DNA from: PNKC01 sp038323265
GTDB taxonomy: Bacteria; Chloroflexota; Dehalococcoidia; Tepidiformales; Tepidiformaceae
DNA length: 21,870 nt
Assembly: GCA_038323265.1 (NCBI GenBank)
Contig: JBBQGT010000051.1
Coordinates: forward strand, 1-21,870
Reading direction: 5' to 3'
Shown here: positions 11,981 through 20,008 of the stretch, piece after piece
How the letters are laid out: each line of letters starts with the position of its first letter
Numbering within the stretch: the stretch's first letter is position 1
Made by a program: the position numbers and the translations under genes
The notes under the pieces: generated by a model
What the model was told of the DNA's origin: nothing
Database searches by the model: none
What the model saw: only the letters and a program-made list of their open reading frames with translations

Positions 11981-14900
11981 ATGGACAGGCGTAGCTTTCT
12001 GAAAGTCACCACCGGTGTAGCGGCAGGTGGTACGGCGCTCTACATGGAACGCAAGATGGCGTTCCTTCAGGCCGCTCCGGGAATTGACAATCCCTTGCTT
12101 GTCTACCCGAACCGGAACTGGGAAAAGCTTTACCGGGACCAGTACAAATACGACAGTTCGTTCACCTTTGTGTGCGCGCCGAACTGCACGCACAACTGCC
12201 GGCTGCGGGCCTTCGTGCGGAACGGCATCGTGATGCGTACCGAGCAGAACTACGACGGCCAGCTGGTAGGTGACCTGGATGGCAATACATCCACCAACGC
12301 CTGGAACCCACGCGGTTGCAACAAAGGAGCCGCCCTGACGCGGCGCGTTTACGGCCCCTACCGCCTGAAGGGCCCAATGATCCGGGTTGGCTGGAAGGCC
12401 TGGGCCGATGCCGGCTTCCCCGCCCTGGACCAGGCCAACCGGGAGAAGTACAAGTTCCTTTCGCGTGGAACTGACACGTTCACCCGGGTGACCTGGGATG
12501 AAGCTTTCGCCTACGCCGCCAAAGGGCTCAAGGCAGTTGCCCAGCGTTACTCCGGAGACGAGGGCAAGAAAATCCTCCTGGCCGAGGGCTATCAGCCCGA
12601 GATGGTCGATGCGATGGAGGGCGCCGGCACCCGTACCTTCAAGCTCCGCGGCGGCATGGGGTTGCTCGGCGTAATGGGCAAATACGGGATGTACCGCAAT
12701 TCAAACATGATGGCCTTCCTCGATGTGAACGTCCGCGGAGTGAAGCCAGCCGACTCCAAGGGTGGGCGCAACTGGACGAACTACACCTGGCACGGAGACC
12801 AGGCGCCGGGCGTCCCGTTCGTAACCGGGCTGCAGAACCCGGACTGCGACTTCAACGATATGCGCAGCGCCAAGCTGCACATCGGCGTGGGCAAGAATCT
12901 TGTGGAAAACAAGATGGCCGATGCCCACTTCTTCATCGAGATCATGGAGCGCGGCGGCAAGATCGTGACGATCACGCCGGAGTACAGTCCGCCGGCCACA
13001 AAAGCCGACTACTGGATTCCAACGCGGCCCGGCCTCGGTGACCTCGCCATCTTCCTTGGCGTCACGAAGATCCTGATGGACCGCAACCTCTACGATGCCC
13101 CGTTTGTAAAAGCCTACACAGACTTCCCGCTGCTGCTGAGGGCAGACACCTTGAAGCGGCTCGACCCGCGAGACGTGATCCCCGGCTACCAGCCGTCGCT
13201 TAATCCCACCGGGCCAAGCTATACGGTGCAGGGTCTGACCCAGGAGCAATACGCGAAGCTCCAAGACTACGTCGTGTACGACGCGACTTCGAAATCGTTG
13301 AAGGCGCTCACCCGAGACGACGTGGGCGACAAACTCGCCGAAAAGAAGATCGACCCGGACCTGGAGTACAAGGCGACGGTGACGCTGACGAGCGGCAAGC
13401 AGGTGGAGGTGCTCACGCTCTGGCAGGCCTATCGCACCCACCTGCAGGACTACGACATGAAGACGGTGACGGAGATCAGCGGGGCGCCGGCGGACCTCAT
13501 CGAGCGCCTCGCCGTCGACCTGGCGACGATCAAGCCAGCGGCGATTCATGTGGGCGAAGGGATCAACCATTGGTTCCACGGCACGTTGCACAACCGCGCT
13601 GTTCATCTGCCGCTCATGCTCACAGGCAACATCGGAAAACCGGGAGCGGGCATGTACTCCTGGGCGGGCAACTATAAAGCGGGGCTGTTCCAGGGCACGC
13701 CAGAGACGGGCCCGGGCTTCAAGGGCTGGGTGGCGGAAGACCCCTTCGAAATGAACCTGGACCCGGCCGCAAAAGGAAAGGACATCCACGCCCACGCTTA
13801 CACGCGCGATGAAGAGCCCGCCTACTGGGACCACGGCGACCAGGCGCTCATCGTCGATACGCCCAAATCCGGACGCAAGGTCTTTACCGGCAAGACACAC
13901 ATGCCATCGCCCACGAAGGTGATGTGGACCACCAATGTCAACATCATCAACAACGCGAAGTGGGCCTACGGCGTGATCTTCAACGTCCTCCCCAAGATCG
14001 ACATGATCATCACGCAGGACATCGAGATGACGGCCTCCTGCGAGTATTCGGACTTCATCCTCCCGGCCAACTCGTGGATGGAGATGCAGCAGGTAGAAGT
14101 CACCGCGTCCTGCCAGAACCCCTTCCTTCAGATCTGGAAGGGCGGCATCAAGCCGATTTTCGATACGAAGGACGACATCAGCATTATGGCCGGCGTCGCC
14201 AAGGCGCTCAGCGAACTGACCGGCGACAAGCGCTTCGCGGATTATTGGAAGTTCGCGCTGGAAGGCAAGACAGAGGTCTACCTCCAGCGGCTGCTTGATT
14301 CATCCGGCACCACCAGCGGCTACCAGGTCGCGGACATAATGAGTGGGAAGTACGGGGAGCCAGGGGCGGCGCTGATGATGTTCCGTACATATCCGCGCAT
14401 CCCCTACTGGGAGCAGATTCACGACAGCATGCCGTTCCACACGGATACAGGCCGGATGAATTCGTACTGCGATATCCCGGAGGCAATCGAGTACGGAGAG
14501 AATTTCATCGTCCATCGCGAAGGGCCTGAGGCGACTCCGTATCTGCCGAACGTGATCGTTAGCTCCAATCCGCTGATCCGCCCGAACGACTTTGGTATCG
14601 CCTGGGACGATTTGGACCCGGAACGGCGCACCGTCCGGAACGTGAAGCTGCCCTGGGCAGAGGCAAAAAAGACGAAGAATCCGCTCTGGGAGCAAGGCTA
14701 CAACTTCTACTTCCTGACACCAAAGACCCGCCACACGGTGCACTCCTCCTGGGCCGCTACGGACTGGTTGACGCTCTGGGCGAGCAACTTCAGCGACCCA
14801 TACCGGGCGGATAAACGTCTGCCCGGTGTTGGGGACCAGCAGCTCCACATGAACCCGGAAGATGCCAGGGCGTTGAAACTGGCCGATGGCGACTACGTCT

Positions 14901-15433
14901 GGGTGGATGCCAACCCCGCAGACCGGCCCTTCATCGGTTGGGACAAGCCCGAACACAAAGAGCACTACAAAGTGGCGCGCCTGATGCTCCGGGTGAAGTT
15001 CAACCCCGCCTATCCGCGGGGCGTGGTGATGACTAAGCACGGCAACTGGATCGCCACGGAGCGTTCGGTGAAGGCGCATGAGAGCCGCGCGGATGGGCGG
15101 GCGGTCTCGGCCGACACCGGGTACCAATCTAACTTCCGCTATGGCTCCCACCAAAGCGTGACGAAGGACTGGGCAATGCCGATGCACCAGACGGACACGC
15201 TCTTCCACAAGTCCAAAGCCGCGCAGTCGTTCCTGTTCGGCGGCGAGGCAGACAACCACGGCATTAACACCGTTCCCAAGGAGACCTTGGTGAAGATCAC
15301 GAAGGCGGAGGCTGGGGGCTTGAACGGCCAGGGAGCCTGGACGCCAGGGACCACCGGGATGTCGCCTGGCGCCGAGGACCAGCTTATGAAGCGCTACATT
15401 GCTGGCAGCTTCAGCCAGATCCGGAAGGTTTGA
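11981..15433 (+). CDS. nxrA: Periplasmic nitrite oxidoreductase-like molybdenum catalytic subunit (type II DMSO reductase family)
   Basis: 1150 aa. The twin-arginine signal DRRSFLK (2-8) with a hydrophobic stretch predicts export as a folded protein. [4Fe-4S] motif C65-x3-C69-x3-C73...C113 (NPRGC), all cysteine, unlike NarG, which has His first. The region DCDFND (288-293) aligns with the Mo-ligand Asp loop of NarG-type enzymes. Length and segments such as GMGLLGVMGKYGMYR (226-240) and TWHGDQAPG (269-277) match, from memory, the NxrA of Nitrospira, Nitrospina and anammox bacteria, rather than cytoplasmic NarG/NxrA. It would interconvert nitrite and nitrate at a bis-MGD site; direction is not decidable here, and another oxyanion is possible. 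GGAGGG (11966-11971) precedes ATG 11981; the frame is open upstream, but the Tat signal fixes the start. Confidence 0.82.
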   Translation: MDRRSFLKVTTGVAAGGTALYMERKMAFLQAAPGIDNPLLVYPNRNWEKLYRDQYKYDSSFTFVCAPNCTHNCRLRAFVRNGIVMRTEQNYDGQLVGDLDGNTSTNAWNPRGCNKGAALTRRVYGPYRLKGPMIRVGWKAWADAGFPALDQANREKYKFLSRGTDTFTRVTWDEAFAYAAKGLKAVAQRYSGDEGKKILLAEGYQPEMVDAMEGAGTRTFKLRGGMGLLGVMGKYGMYRNSNMMAFLDVNVRGVKPADSKGGRNWTNYTWHGDQAPGVPFVTGLQNPDCDFNDMRSAKLHIGVGKNLVENKMADAHFFIEIMERGGKIVTITPEYSPPATKADYWIPTRPGLGDLAIFLGVTKILMDRNLYDAPFVKAYTDFPLLLRADTLKRLDPRDVIPGYQPSLNPTGPSYTVQGLTQEQYAKLQDYVVYDATSKSLKALTRDDVGDKLAEKKIDPDLEYKATVTLTSGKQVEVLTLWQAYRTHLQDYDMKTVTEISGAPADLIERLAVDLATIKPAAIHVGEGINHWFHGTLHNRAVHLPLMLTGNIGKPGAGMYSWAGNYKAGLFQGTPETGPGFKGWVAEDPFEMNLDPAAKGKDIHAHAYTRDEEPAYWDHGDQALIVDTPKSGRKVFTGKTHMPSPTKVMWTTNVNIINNAKWAYGVIFNVLPKIDMIITQDIEMTASCEYSDFILPANSWMEMQQVEVTASCQNPFLQIWKGGIKPIFDTKDDISIMAGVAKALSELTGDKRFADYWKFALEGKTEVYLQRLLDSSGTTSGYQVADIMSGKYGEPGAALMMFRTYPRIPYWEQIHDSMPFHTDTGRMNSYCDIPEAIEYGENFIVHREGPEATPYLPNVIVSSNPLIRPNDFGIAWDDLDPERRTVRNVKLPWAEAKKTKNPLWEQGYNFYFLTPKTRHTVHSSWAATDWLTLWASNFSDPYRADKRLPGVGDQQLHMNPEDARALKLADGDYVWVDANPADRPFIGWDKPEHKEHYKVARLMLRVKFNPAYPRGVVMTKHGNWIATERSVKAHESRADGRAVSADTGYQSNFRYGSHQSVTKDWAMPMHQTDTLFHKSKAAQSFLFGGEADNHGINTVPKETLVKITKAEAGGLNGQGAWTPGTTGMSPGAEDQLMKRYIAGSFSQIRKV

Positions 15434-15434
15434 A

Positions 15435-15701
15435 ATGGCTGAGAAGGACCTCGAAACTGATGACCCATACGAATTTGTCGCAATGCGGTACCCGGTCGAG
15501 CCGGGGACCGATGCGGACGAAGTGATGGCTCGCTGCTTTATTGAGGAGTACGCCCTCATGGGGATGCCCCGCCAGAAAACGATGAGGCTCTTCGCGTCGC
15601 CGCAATTCGCAGGGACGTTCGACATCCGCGCCCGTCGGGGGCGCGAATTCATCGAGCGCCTGGCGGATGAGGTGTACGGAGTACCGGCAGGAGGGTTCTG
15701 A
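15435..15701 (+). CDS. Unrecognised 88-aa protein between the catalytic and Fe-S subunit genes
   Basis: 88 aa, charged, with probable helices (DADEVMARCFIEEYALMG, then RGREFIERLADEVYG), one Cys (C34), no signal peptide and no membrane segment. GGAAGG (15422-15427) lies 7 nt before the ATG, which starts one base after the catalytic subunit stop; its own stop is one base before the Fe-S subunit ATG. Tight spacing plus a good ribosome binding site support a real gene. I do not recognise a family. A cytoplasmic assembly or stability partner for the complex is only a guess from position. Codon pattern and GC content look like the neighbours. Confidence 0.72.
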   Translation: MAEKDLETDDPYEFVAMRYPVEPGTDADEVMARCFIEEYALMGMPRQKTMRLFASPQFAGTFDIRARRGREFIERLADEVYGVPAGGF

Positions 15702-15702
15702 G

Positions 15703-16941
15703 ATGCCGAAGGTCTACAACTGGCAACTGGGCCGCGAAATGGATTACCGCTTTCCGGCCGGGAAGGCGAAGCGGCAGTTCGCGGCCGTCTTCAACATCAA
15801 CCGGTGCATTGCCTGCCAGACGTGCACGATGGCCTGCAAATCCACCTGGACGTTTTCCCCCGGCCAGGAGCTGATGTGGTGGAACAACGTGGAGACCAAG
15901 CCATTTGGAGGCTACCCCAATCACTGGGACGTGAAGCTGCTTGACTTGCAGGAGAAGGCGAATCCCGGGAACCAGGTTTGGGATGCCACGAAGAAGGACG
16001 CGAAGAACGCTCCCTACGGCCAGTTTGCTGGCAAAACCATATTCGAAACCGCCGATGGGGTGCAGAACCAGGCCACCGGCTACATTCCCACGGAAGACGA
16101 ATGGAAGACGCCGAACCTGTTCGAAGACGCGGCGACGCAGACCTCGCCGGGGGGCGCCACGCTGCCCGAACACCAGGGTTGGTTCTTCTACTTGCAGCGG
16201 ATCTGCAACCACTGTGCCTATCCTGCCTGCGTGGCAGCTTGTCCGCGGAACGCGGCGTACAAGCGCGAGGAAGATGGCATTGTCCTCATCGACCAGGGCC
16301 GCTGCCGAGGCTACCGGAAGTGCGTCGAGGCCTGCCCCTACAAAAAGGCGATGTATCGCCCCAGCACGCGCACATCGGAGAAGTGCATCGGCTGTTACCC
16401 GCGGGTGGAAGGTAGCGATCCGCTAACCGAGGGGCTGCCGATGGAGACGCGCTGCATGACGGCGTGCATCGGCAAGATCCGGCTCCAGGGACTCGTCCAG
16501 GTGGACGACACGGGGCAGTGGATCGAAGACCGCCAGAACCCTCTCTACTTCCTGGTGCAGGTAGAAAAGATGGCGTTGCCCCTGTACCCACAGTTCGGCA
16601 CCCAGCCAAACGTCTACTACATCCCGCCACGCTGGGTACCGCGCGACTACCTGCGGCAGATGTTTGGGCCGGGAGTGGACGAAGCGATCGAACGCTACAC
16701 CAACCCCAGCCGCGAGGCGTTGGCTGTACTCCAGCTGTTTCGAGCGACGCAGGAGATCGTTTTCAGCTACAAGGTCGTGCCCGGCCCGAAGACGGGCGAA
16801 CTGACAATCAACGGCCAGAAGCGCGAAATGTTTAACGACACGGTGATTGGCTACGACAGCCAGGGGAAGGAGATCGTCCGCGTGACAGTGGACGAACCGC
16901 TCATCGAACGGCCAGACCGCTTCGCGATGAACACGATCTAA
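15703..16941 (+). CDS. nxrB: Nitrite oxidoreductase-like iron-sulfur subunit
   Basis: 412 aa. Four Fe-S sets as in NarH/NxrB: C35-x2-C38-x2-C41-x3-C45; C168-x2-C171-x4-C176-x3-C180; C201-G-Y204-C207-x3-C211, where Tyr takes the place of a cysteine (Trp in NarH), suggesting [3Fe-4S]; and C228-x2-C231...C251-x3-C255. MWWNNVETKPFGGYP (58-72) is a hallmark of Nitrospira-type NxrB, and the C-terminus (PRWVPRDYLRQMFGPGVDEAIERY) matches that clade as I remember it. It carries electrons between the Mo subunit and the heme-b subunit. There is no signal peptide, so it is presumably exported together with the Tat-bearing catalytic subunit. GGAGGG (15690-15695) sits 7 nt before ATG 15703. As I recall, Nitrospira NxrB has Asp where C45 is here. 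Confidence 0.85.
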   Translation: MPKVYNWQLGREMDYRFPAGKAKRQFAAVFNINRCIACQTCTMACKSTWTFSPGQELMWWNNVETKPFGGYPNHWDVKLLDLQEKANPGNQVWDATKKDAKNAPYGQFAGKTIFETADGVQNQATGYIPTEDEWKTPNLFEDAATQTSPGGATLPEHQGWFFYLQRICNHCAYPACVAACPRNAAYKREEDGIVLIDQGRCRGYRKCVEACPYKKAMYRPSTRTSEKCIGCYPRVEGSDPLTEGLPMETRCMTACIGKIRLQGLVQVDDTGQWIEDRQNPLYFLVQVEKMALPLYPQFGTQPNVYYIPPRWVPRDYLRQMFGPGVDEAIERYTNPSREALAVLQLFRATQEIVFSYKVVPGPKTGELTINGQKREMFNDTVIGYDSQGKEIVRVTVDEPLIERPDRFAMNTI

Positions 16942-16951
16942 GGGGCAAACC

Positions 16952-17701
16952 ATGAGAGCAAAGCCGACGGCAATGAACAGCGACCTCGCGATGACGCGTG
17001 CGGGGGGTTACTCACTGCTGGCGTACGCGCTGGCGTATCCGGACGACACGGTTATGGAGTCACTCCACGAAGCGGCGGAAGAGGCAGCGACGGCCCTCGC
17101 TCACACCCCCCTCTCCGGGCTGGCGCGGGCCGCCATTACAACCACGCGCGCAGAGCTGGAACCGGCCTACGTCAAACTCTGCACGCTCAGTTCCTCGCCG
17201 GATTGCCCCACATTCGAGACAGCCTACTTCTCGCCAGATCCGCACCAGCAGACGCAGCGGATGGCGGATATCGCAGGCTTCTACCACGCGTTCGGGGTGG
17301 ATTCGACGGACACCGGCTTCCGGCCAGACGACATACCGGTGGAACTGGAGTTCATGGCGTTTCTCTGTCGCAAGCAGGCATATGCCGCGGAGCACCTGGG
17401 CCTACCGCGGGCCGGACAGACGCTTCGCGCCCAGCGGATGTTCCTGGCGGACCACCTGGGCTGCTGGGCCGGTGGGCTGGGCCGGCGGATTGCGGCAAGC
17501 GCGCCGCGGGGCCACTTCTACCAGGTGGCGGGACTTGCCCTCGCTGAGTGGGTTGCCGATGACTGCCGAGCGCTGGGCGCGAGTCCCGAAGAGGTCTCCG
17601 GCGAGCCGGTTGCTCCCCCCGAACCGGGCAACTCGCACGGTCCAGAGTTCGATGGCCCCGGGAACCCAATCTTCGCATTTGACGAAATTCCGGTTGGGTG
17701 A
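16952..17701 (+). CDS. TorD/NarJ-family molybdoenzyme chaperone
   Basis: 249 aa, helical, cytoplasmic. ADIAGFYHAFG (105-115) and DIPVELEFMAFL (127-138) match the conserved core of TorD/DmsD/NarJ chaperones, which hold the Mo subunit for cofactor insertion and Tat proofreading. This fits the Tat signal on the catalytic subunit. AAGGGG (16940-16945) lies 6 nt before the ATG; the stop is 9 bp before the next gene. An A-B-D-C type order, as in other type II DMSO-reductase operons (ser, ddh, clr), supports the role. The last 30 residues are Pro/Gly-rich and not part of the fold. Confidence 0.87.
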   Translation: MRAKPTAMNSDLAMTRAGGYSLLAYALAYPDDTVMESLHEAAEEAATALAHTPLSGLARAAITTTRAELEPAYVKLCTLSSSPDCPTFETAYFSPDPHQQTQRMADIAGFYHAFGVDSTDTGFRPDDIPVELEFMAFLCRKQAYAAEHLGLPRAGQTLRAQRMFLADHLGCWAGGLGRRIAASAPRGHFYQVAGLALAEWVADDCRALGASPEEVSGEPVAPPEPGNSHGPEFDGPGNPIFAFDEIPVG

Positions 17702-17710
17702 GGTGAACAG

Positions 17711-18685
17711 ATGAAGCTCATACGCGTACACCACTGGCGGCCGATCATCGTAGCGCTAGGCGTCATGATTGTGGCCGCGGTCCTGCAACTGGCAAACGCC
17801 AACCCGGCCGTTTCTCAGACGCTGTTCGTGACGGCCTATGGGGCGCCCGCAGACCCGGGGTTGGATCCTACGAACGCCGCCTGGAACACCGCCCGGGCCG
17901 TGCATGTACCGCTCAGTGGACAGCTGGGCAGTTACGCCGCTGGCGGCGGGAGCATCGCCACCGTCAACCTCCAGGCGGTCCACTTCAAGGAACACCTCTA
18001 CCTCCGCGTCAGTTGGGCAGATGCCACGGTGGACGAAAGCACCACGAAAGTCGAGGACTTCTCGGACGCGGTGGCACTGGAATTTCCCGCACTCTCGGCG
18101 AGCACGGTCCCTTCGATCTGCATGGGCCAGGCGGACGCCGGGGTCAACATCTGGCATTGGCGAGCAGATTCCCAACGCGGGCTGCGTGACCCTGTGGATG
18201 TGTATGCCGGTTCCCAGATCGACTTGGACGTGAAGAAGGACACTCTCTTCTACACCGCACGCGATGCCGGCAATCCGTTCGCCAATCCGGAACTTGGGGC
18301 GGTGCAGACGCTTATTTCGCAAACGTTTGGGACGCTCACGCCAGCGAATGTCCAAGACGTCACTGGCAAAGGCGTGCGCGTGAGCGATAGCTGGGCGGTC
18401 GTGTTCTCCCGCAGCTACACCAGCACGGACTTCAATGAGGCGAAGTTCGCAGCAGGCATGAAGACGGACATGGCAGTGGCTGTCTGGAATGGAAGCGAAG
18501 ACGACCGCAACGGCCGGAAGTCGGTCTCGCAGTTTGTGACGCTGCGGATCGGCTCCGCCGAAACGCCAGGCGGAGGGAGCAACGGCACACCGATCGCCCT
18601 ATTGGCCGTGCTTTCGCTGGTGGGCCTGAGCGGACTCGGGGTCGGTCTCGCCGTTTATGGAATGCGGGATCAAGGAGGCAGGTAG
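17711..18685 (+). CDS. nxrC: Heme-b gamma subunit with ethylbenzene-dehydrogenase-type domain
   Basis: 324 aa. Sec-type signal/anchor (11-36, hydrophobic, followed by NANPAVSQ), then a beta-sandwich of the EB_dh heme-binding family. In relatives the heme b is held by one Met and one Lys; M138 (SICMGQADAGVNIWHW) and K270 (NGRKSVSQFVTLRI) are the obvious candidates. A Gly-rich linker (286-292) leads to a C-terminal membrane segment (about 293-316) and a short basic tail, so the subunit should be tethered to the outer face of the membrane. It would pass electrons between the Fe-S subunit and a cytochrome or membrane partner. GAGGTG precedes the ATG. Its stop overlaps the next gene's GTG by one base. 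Confidence 0.8.
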   Translation: MKLIRVHHWRPIIVALGVMIVAAVLQLANANPAVSQTLFVTAYGAPADPGLDPTNAAWNTARAVHVPLSGQLGSYAAGGGSIATVNLQAVHFKEHLYLRVSWADATVDESTTKVEDFSDAVALEFPALSASTVPSICMGQADAGVNIWHWRADSQRGLRDPVDVYAGSQIDLDVKKDTLFYTARDAGNPFANPELGAVQTLISQTFGTLTPANVQDVTGKGVRVSDSWAVVFSRSYTSTDFNEAKFAAGMKTDMAVAVWNGSEDDRNGRKSVSQFVTLRIGSAETPGGGSNGTPIALLAVLSLVGLSGLGVGLAVYGMRDQGGR

Positions 18686-19680
18686 TGGCAGCGATGCGAT
18701 GGCCGGAAGGGTCGGTAGAGAGCCGGGCGCACACCAGGGCCCTGACCGCCGGACTTGCGGCGGCGGCGATCGTTGAACTGCTGATCCTGCGCACCTTTAC
18801 CCGCACGGCGATCCACATCCCGGCGTTTGAGGCGTTGCAGGGGCCTTACGAGGCGTTAGCCCTCATTGGGCGGTACGCGTACTTCCTCTCGGTGGCGTTA
18901 ATGCTGCTTGTGCTGCCAGCCCTTGGCTGGAGTCTCGCGGCCGAGCGGCACTCGGGAAGACGCGTGGCGACGGCTGCAATTGGGCTCTTCTTGATGACCT
19001 CGGCCATGGCCGCAGCTGGGGTCGGGGGACGGATGATGCTGGATATCGCCTCCCTGCTGGCGATCGTCAGCCTCGCCGGCCTGGCGGCGGGAAGCTGGGG
19101 ATGGCCATGCGTGTTGCCCTTTGGGATGCTCGGGATCGCGTTCATCAGCAACGGCGGCTACACCGTGCTACAAACTGCCAGCCAGGAAGGGGCGAGGTCC
19201 TTCGACGCTTCCTGGCTCCTGACTGGAGGAGAGATCAGCGGCGTCGCGTTCGCCCTCTGCCTCCCCTTGTTGGCGCGGCGACACATTGACCGGCTAAGCG
19301 TTTCAGTCGGCGTGGTGGTGGGTGTGACCGCGTTCGGCATATTCCTGGGAGGCGGCGCTACCACTTCGCGCATCTTGCTGTTGTGGAACGCGGGCCTCTC
19401 GGGGACGTTGCCAGGGGTGGCATATGCGGCGGGCGCGGGGGCGATCGCCACGTCGTTCGTTGCGCTGCTGCGCGGGCGGGAGGTGCTCGCAGCGACGGCG
19501 GTGGCGCTGCTCGTTGCTGGTGGTCTTGGGTTGCACAATACGTATCAGACGGGTCTGGTGGTTGCCGCCTTAGCGGCACTCTGCCGTGCAGCAGGCGGCG
19601 ATGCACGGGAAGAGCGGCGAGAGGAGCCGCCCGCGACGGGCGGCATAACAGCGGCGACGGAGCGGACCGCGGCTGGTTAA
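18685..19680 (+). CDS. Unrecognised polytopic membrane protein, last gene of the Nxr-like operon
   Basis: 331 aa with about nine to ten hydrophobic segments (e.g. 19-37, 58-82, 93-113, 119-136, 140-158, 176-197, 205-223, 266-284) and a charged, Glu/Arg-rich tail (305-331). GTG 18685 was chosen because AAGGAGG (18672-18678) is 6 nt upstream and the GTG overlaps the previous stop (TAGTG); ATG 18694 would be 15 nt away. Histidines in predicted membrane segments are few (H284 in GLHNTYQ), so a NarI-like di-heme is not evident. I do not recognise the family. Position suggests a membrane partner or anchor of the complex or a transporter; that is inference. Confidence 0.7.
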   Translation: MAAMRWPEGSVESRAHTRALTAGLAAAAIVELLILRTFTRTAIHIPAFEALQGPYEALALIGRYAYFLSVALMLLVLPALGWSLAAERHSGRRVATAAIGLFLMTSAMAAAGVGGRMMLDIASLLAIVSLAGLAAGSWGWPCVLPFGMLGIAFISNGGYTVLQTASQEGARSFDASWLLTGGEISGVAFALCLPLLARRHIDRLSVSVGVVVGVTAFGIFLGGGATTSRILLLWNAGLSGTLPGVAYAAGAGAIATSFVALLRGREVLAATAVALLVAGGLGLHNTYQTGLVVAALAALCRAAGGDAREERREEPPATGGITAATERTAAG

Positions 19681-20008
19681 CGGACGGCGGCCGGCTAAGC
19701 GAGGCGCGCCGGCTGGCGCCAATGGGCCATCAGTGACTCGAATGTCCAGCTCAGGGAATTGCACGACCCTGGCGCTTCGGTGAGAAGTGACCCCATTCGC
19801 CCGTGACGAACGGGACCGCCCAGAGGAGTAACGCTTCCGGGCGGTCCCTGAACGCTCACTCCGGCTACCCGGACCGCACGTGAGCCGGGGTCCGATGGCA
19901 AGGACAGCACCGGACGCAAGGAGATTAGCGCGGGCTGCCGGCGGCGAAGAGGGCCAACCGGGCCAGACTCTCTGGGTCTATCGCCACTGCACGGAGCCAG
20001 GCCCAGCA
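19681..20008 (+). other. 328-bp gap between converging operons, hairpin-rich
   Basis: No coding frame here convinces me. It holds an imperfect 18-bp tandem duplication (19664-19681 and 19682-19699, 14/18 identical) overlapping the stop of the membrane protein, a GC-rich 5-bp hairpin (GCGCC-GGCT-GGCGC, 19706-19719), a strong 10-bp stem (19812-19848), and a 9-bp stem with one G-U pair (19858-19866 with 19883-19891). The structures suggest termination or a structured RNA remnant. Confidence 0.5.
19812..19848 (+). terminator. Strong inverted repeat, possible bidirectional terminator
   Basis: GGGACCGCCC (19812-19821) and GGGCGGTCCC (19839-19848) form a perfect 10-bp stem with a 17-nt loop that can pair further. 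It lies between converging operons. There is no T-run on either side, so it is not a classic intrinsic terminator; an RNA-stabilising hairpin is an alternative. Confidence 0.45.

Noticed and set aside
12701..13900. Minus-strand open frame of 399 codons, and another at 14300-15652, opposite the Mo catalytic subunit
   Set aside because: Both are fully antisense to a well-conserved gene, with no start signals and no family resemblance.
19786..19806. Two GTGAC half-sites (GTGACCCC and GTGACGAA) in the gap
   Set aside because: They are direct, not inverted, and no gene start follows on either strand at a useful distance.
19858..19925. Segment resembling group II intron domain V (AGCCGG, upper stem, CCGG)
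   Set aside because: The lower stem does not pair beyond 4 bp, the 3' GGTTC end and a GNRA loop are missing, and there is no reverse transcriptase nearby.
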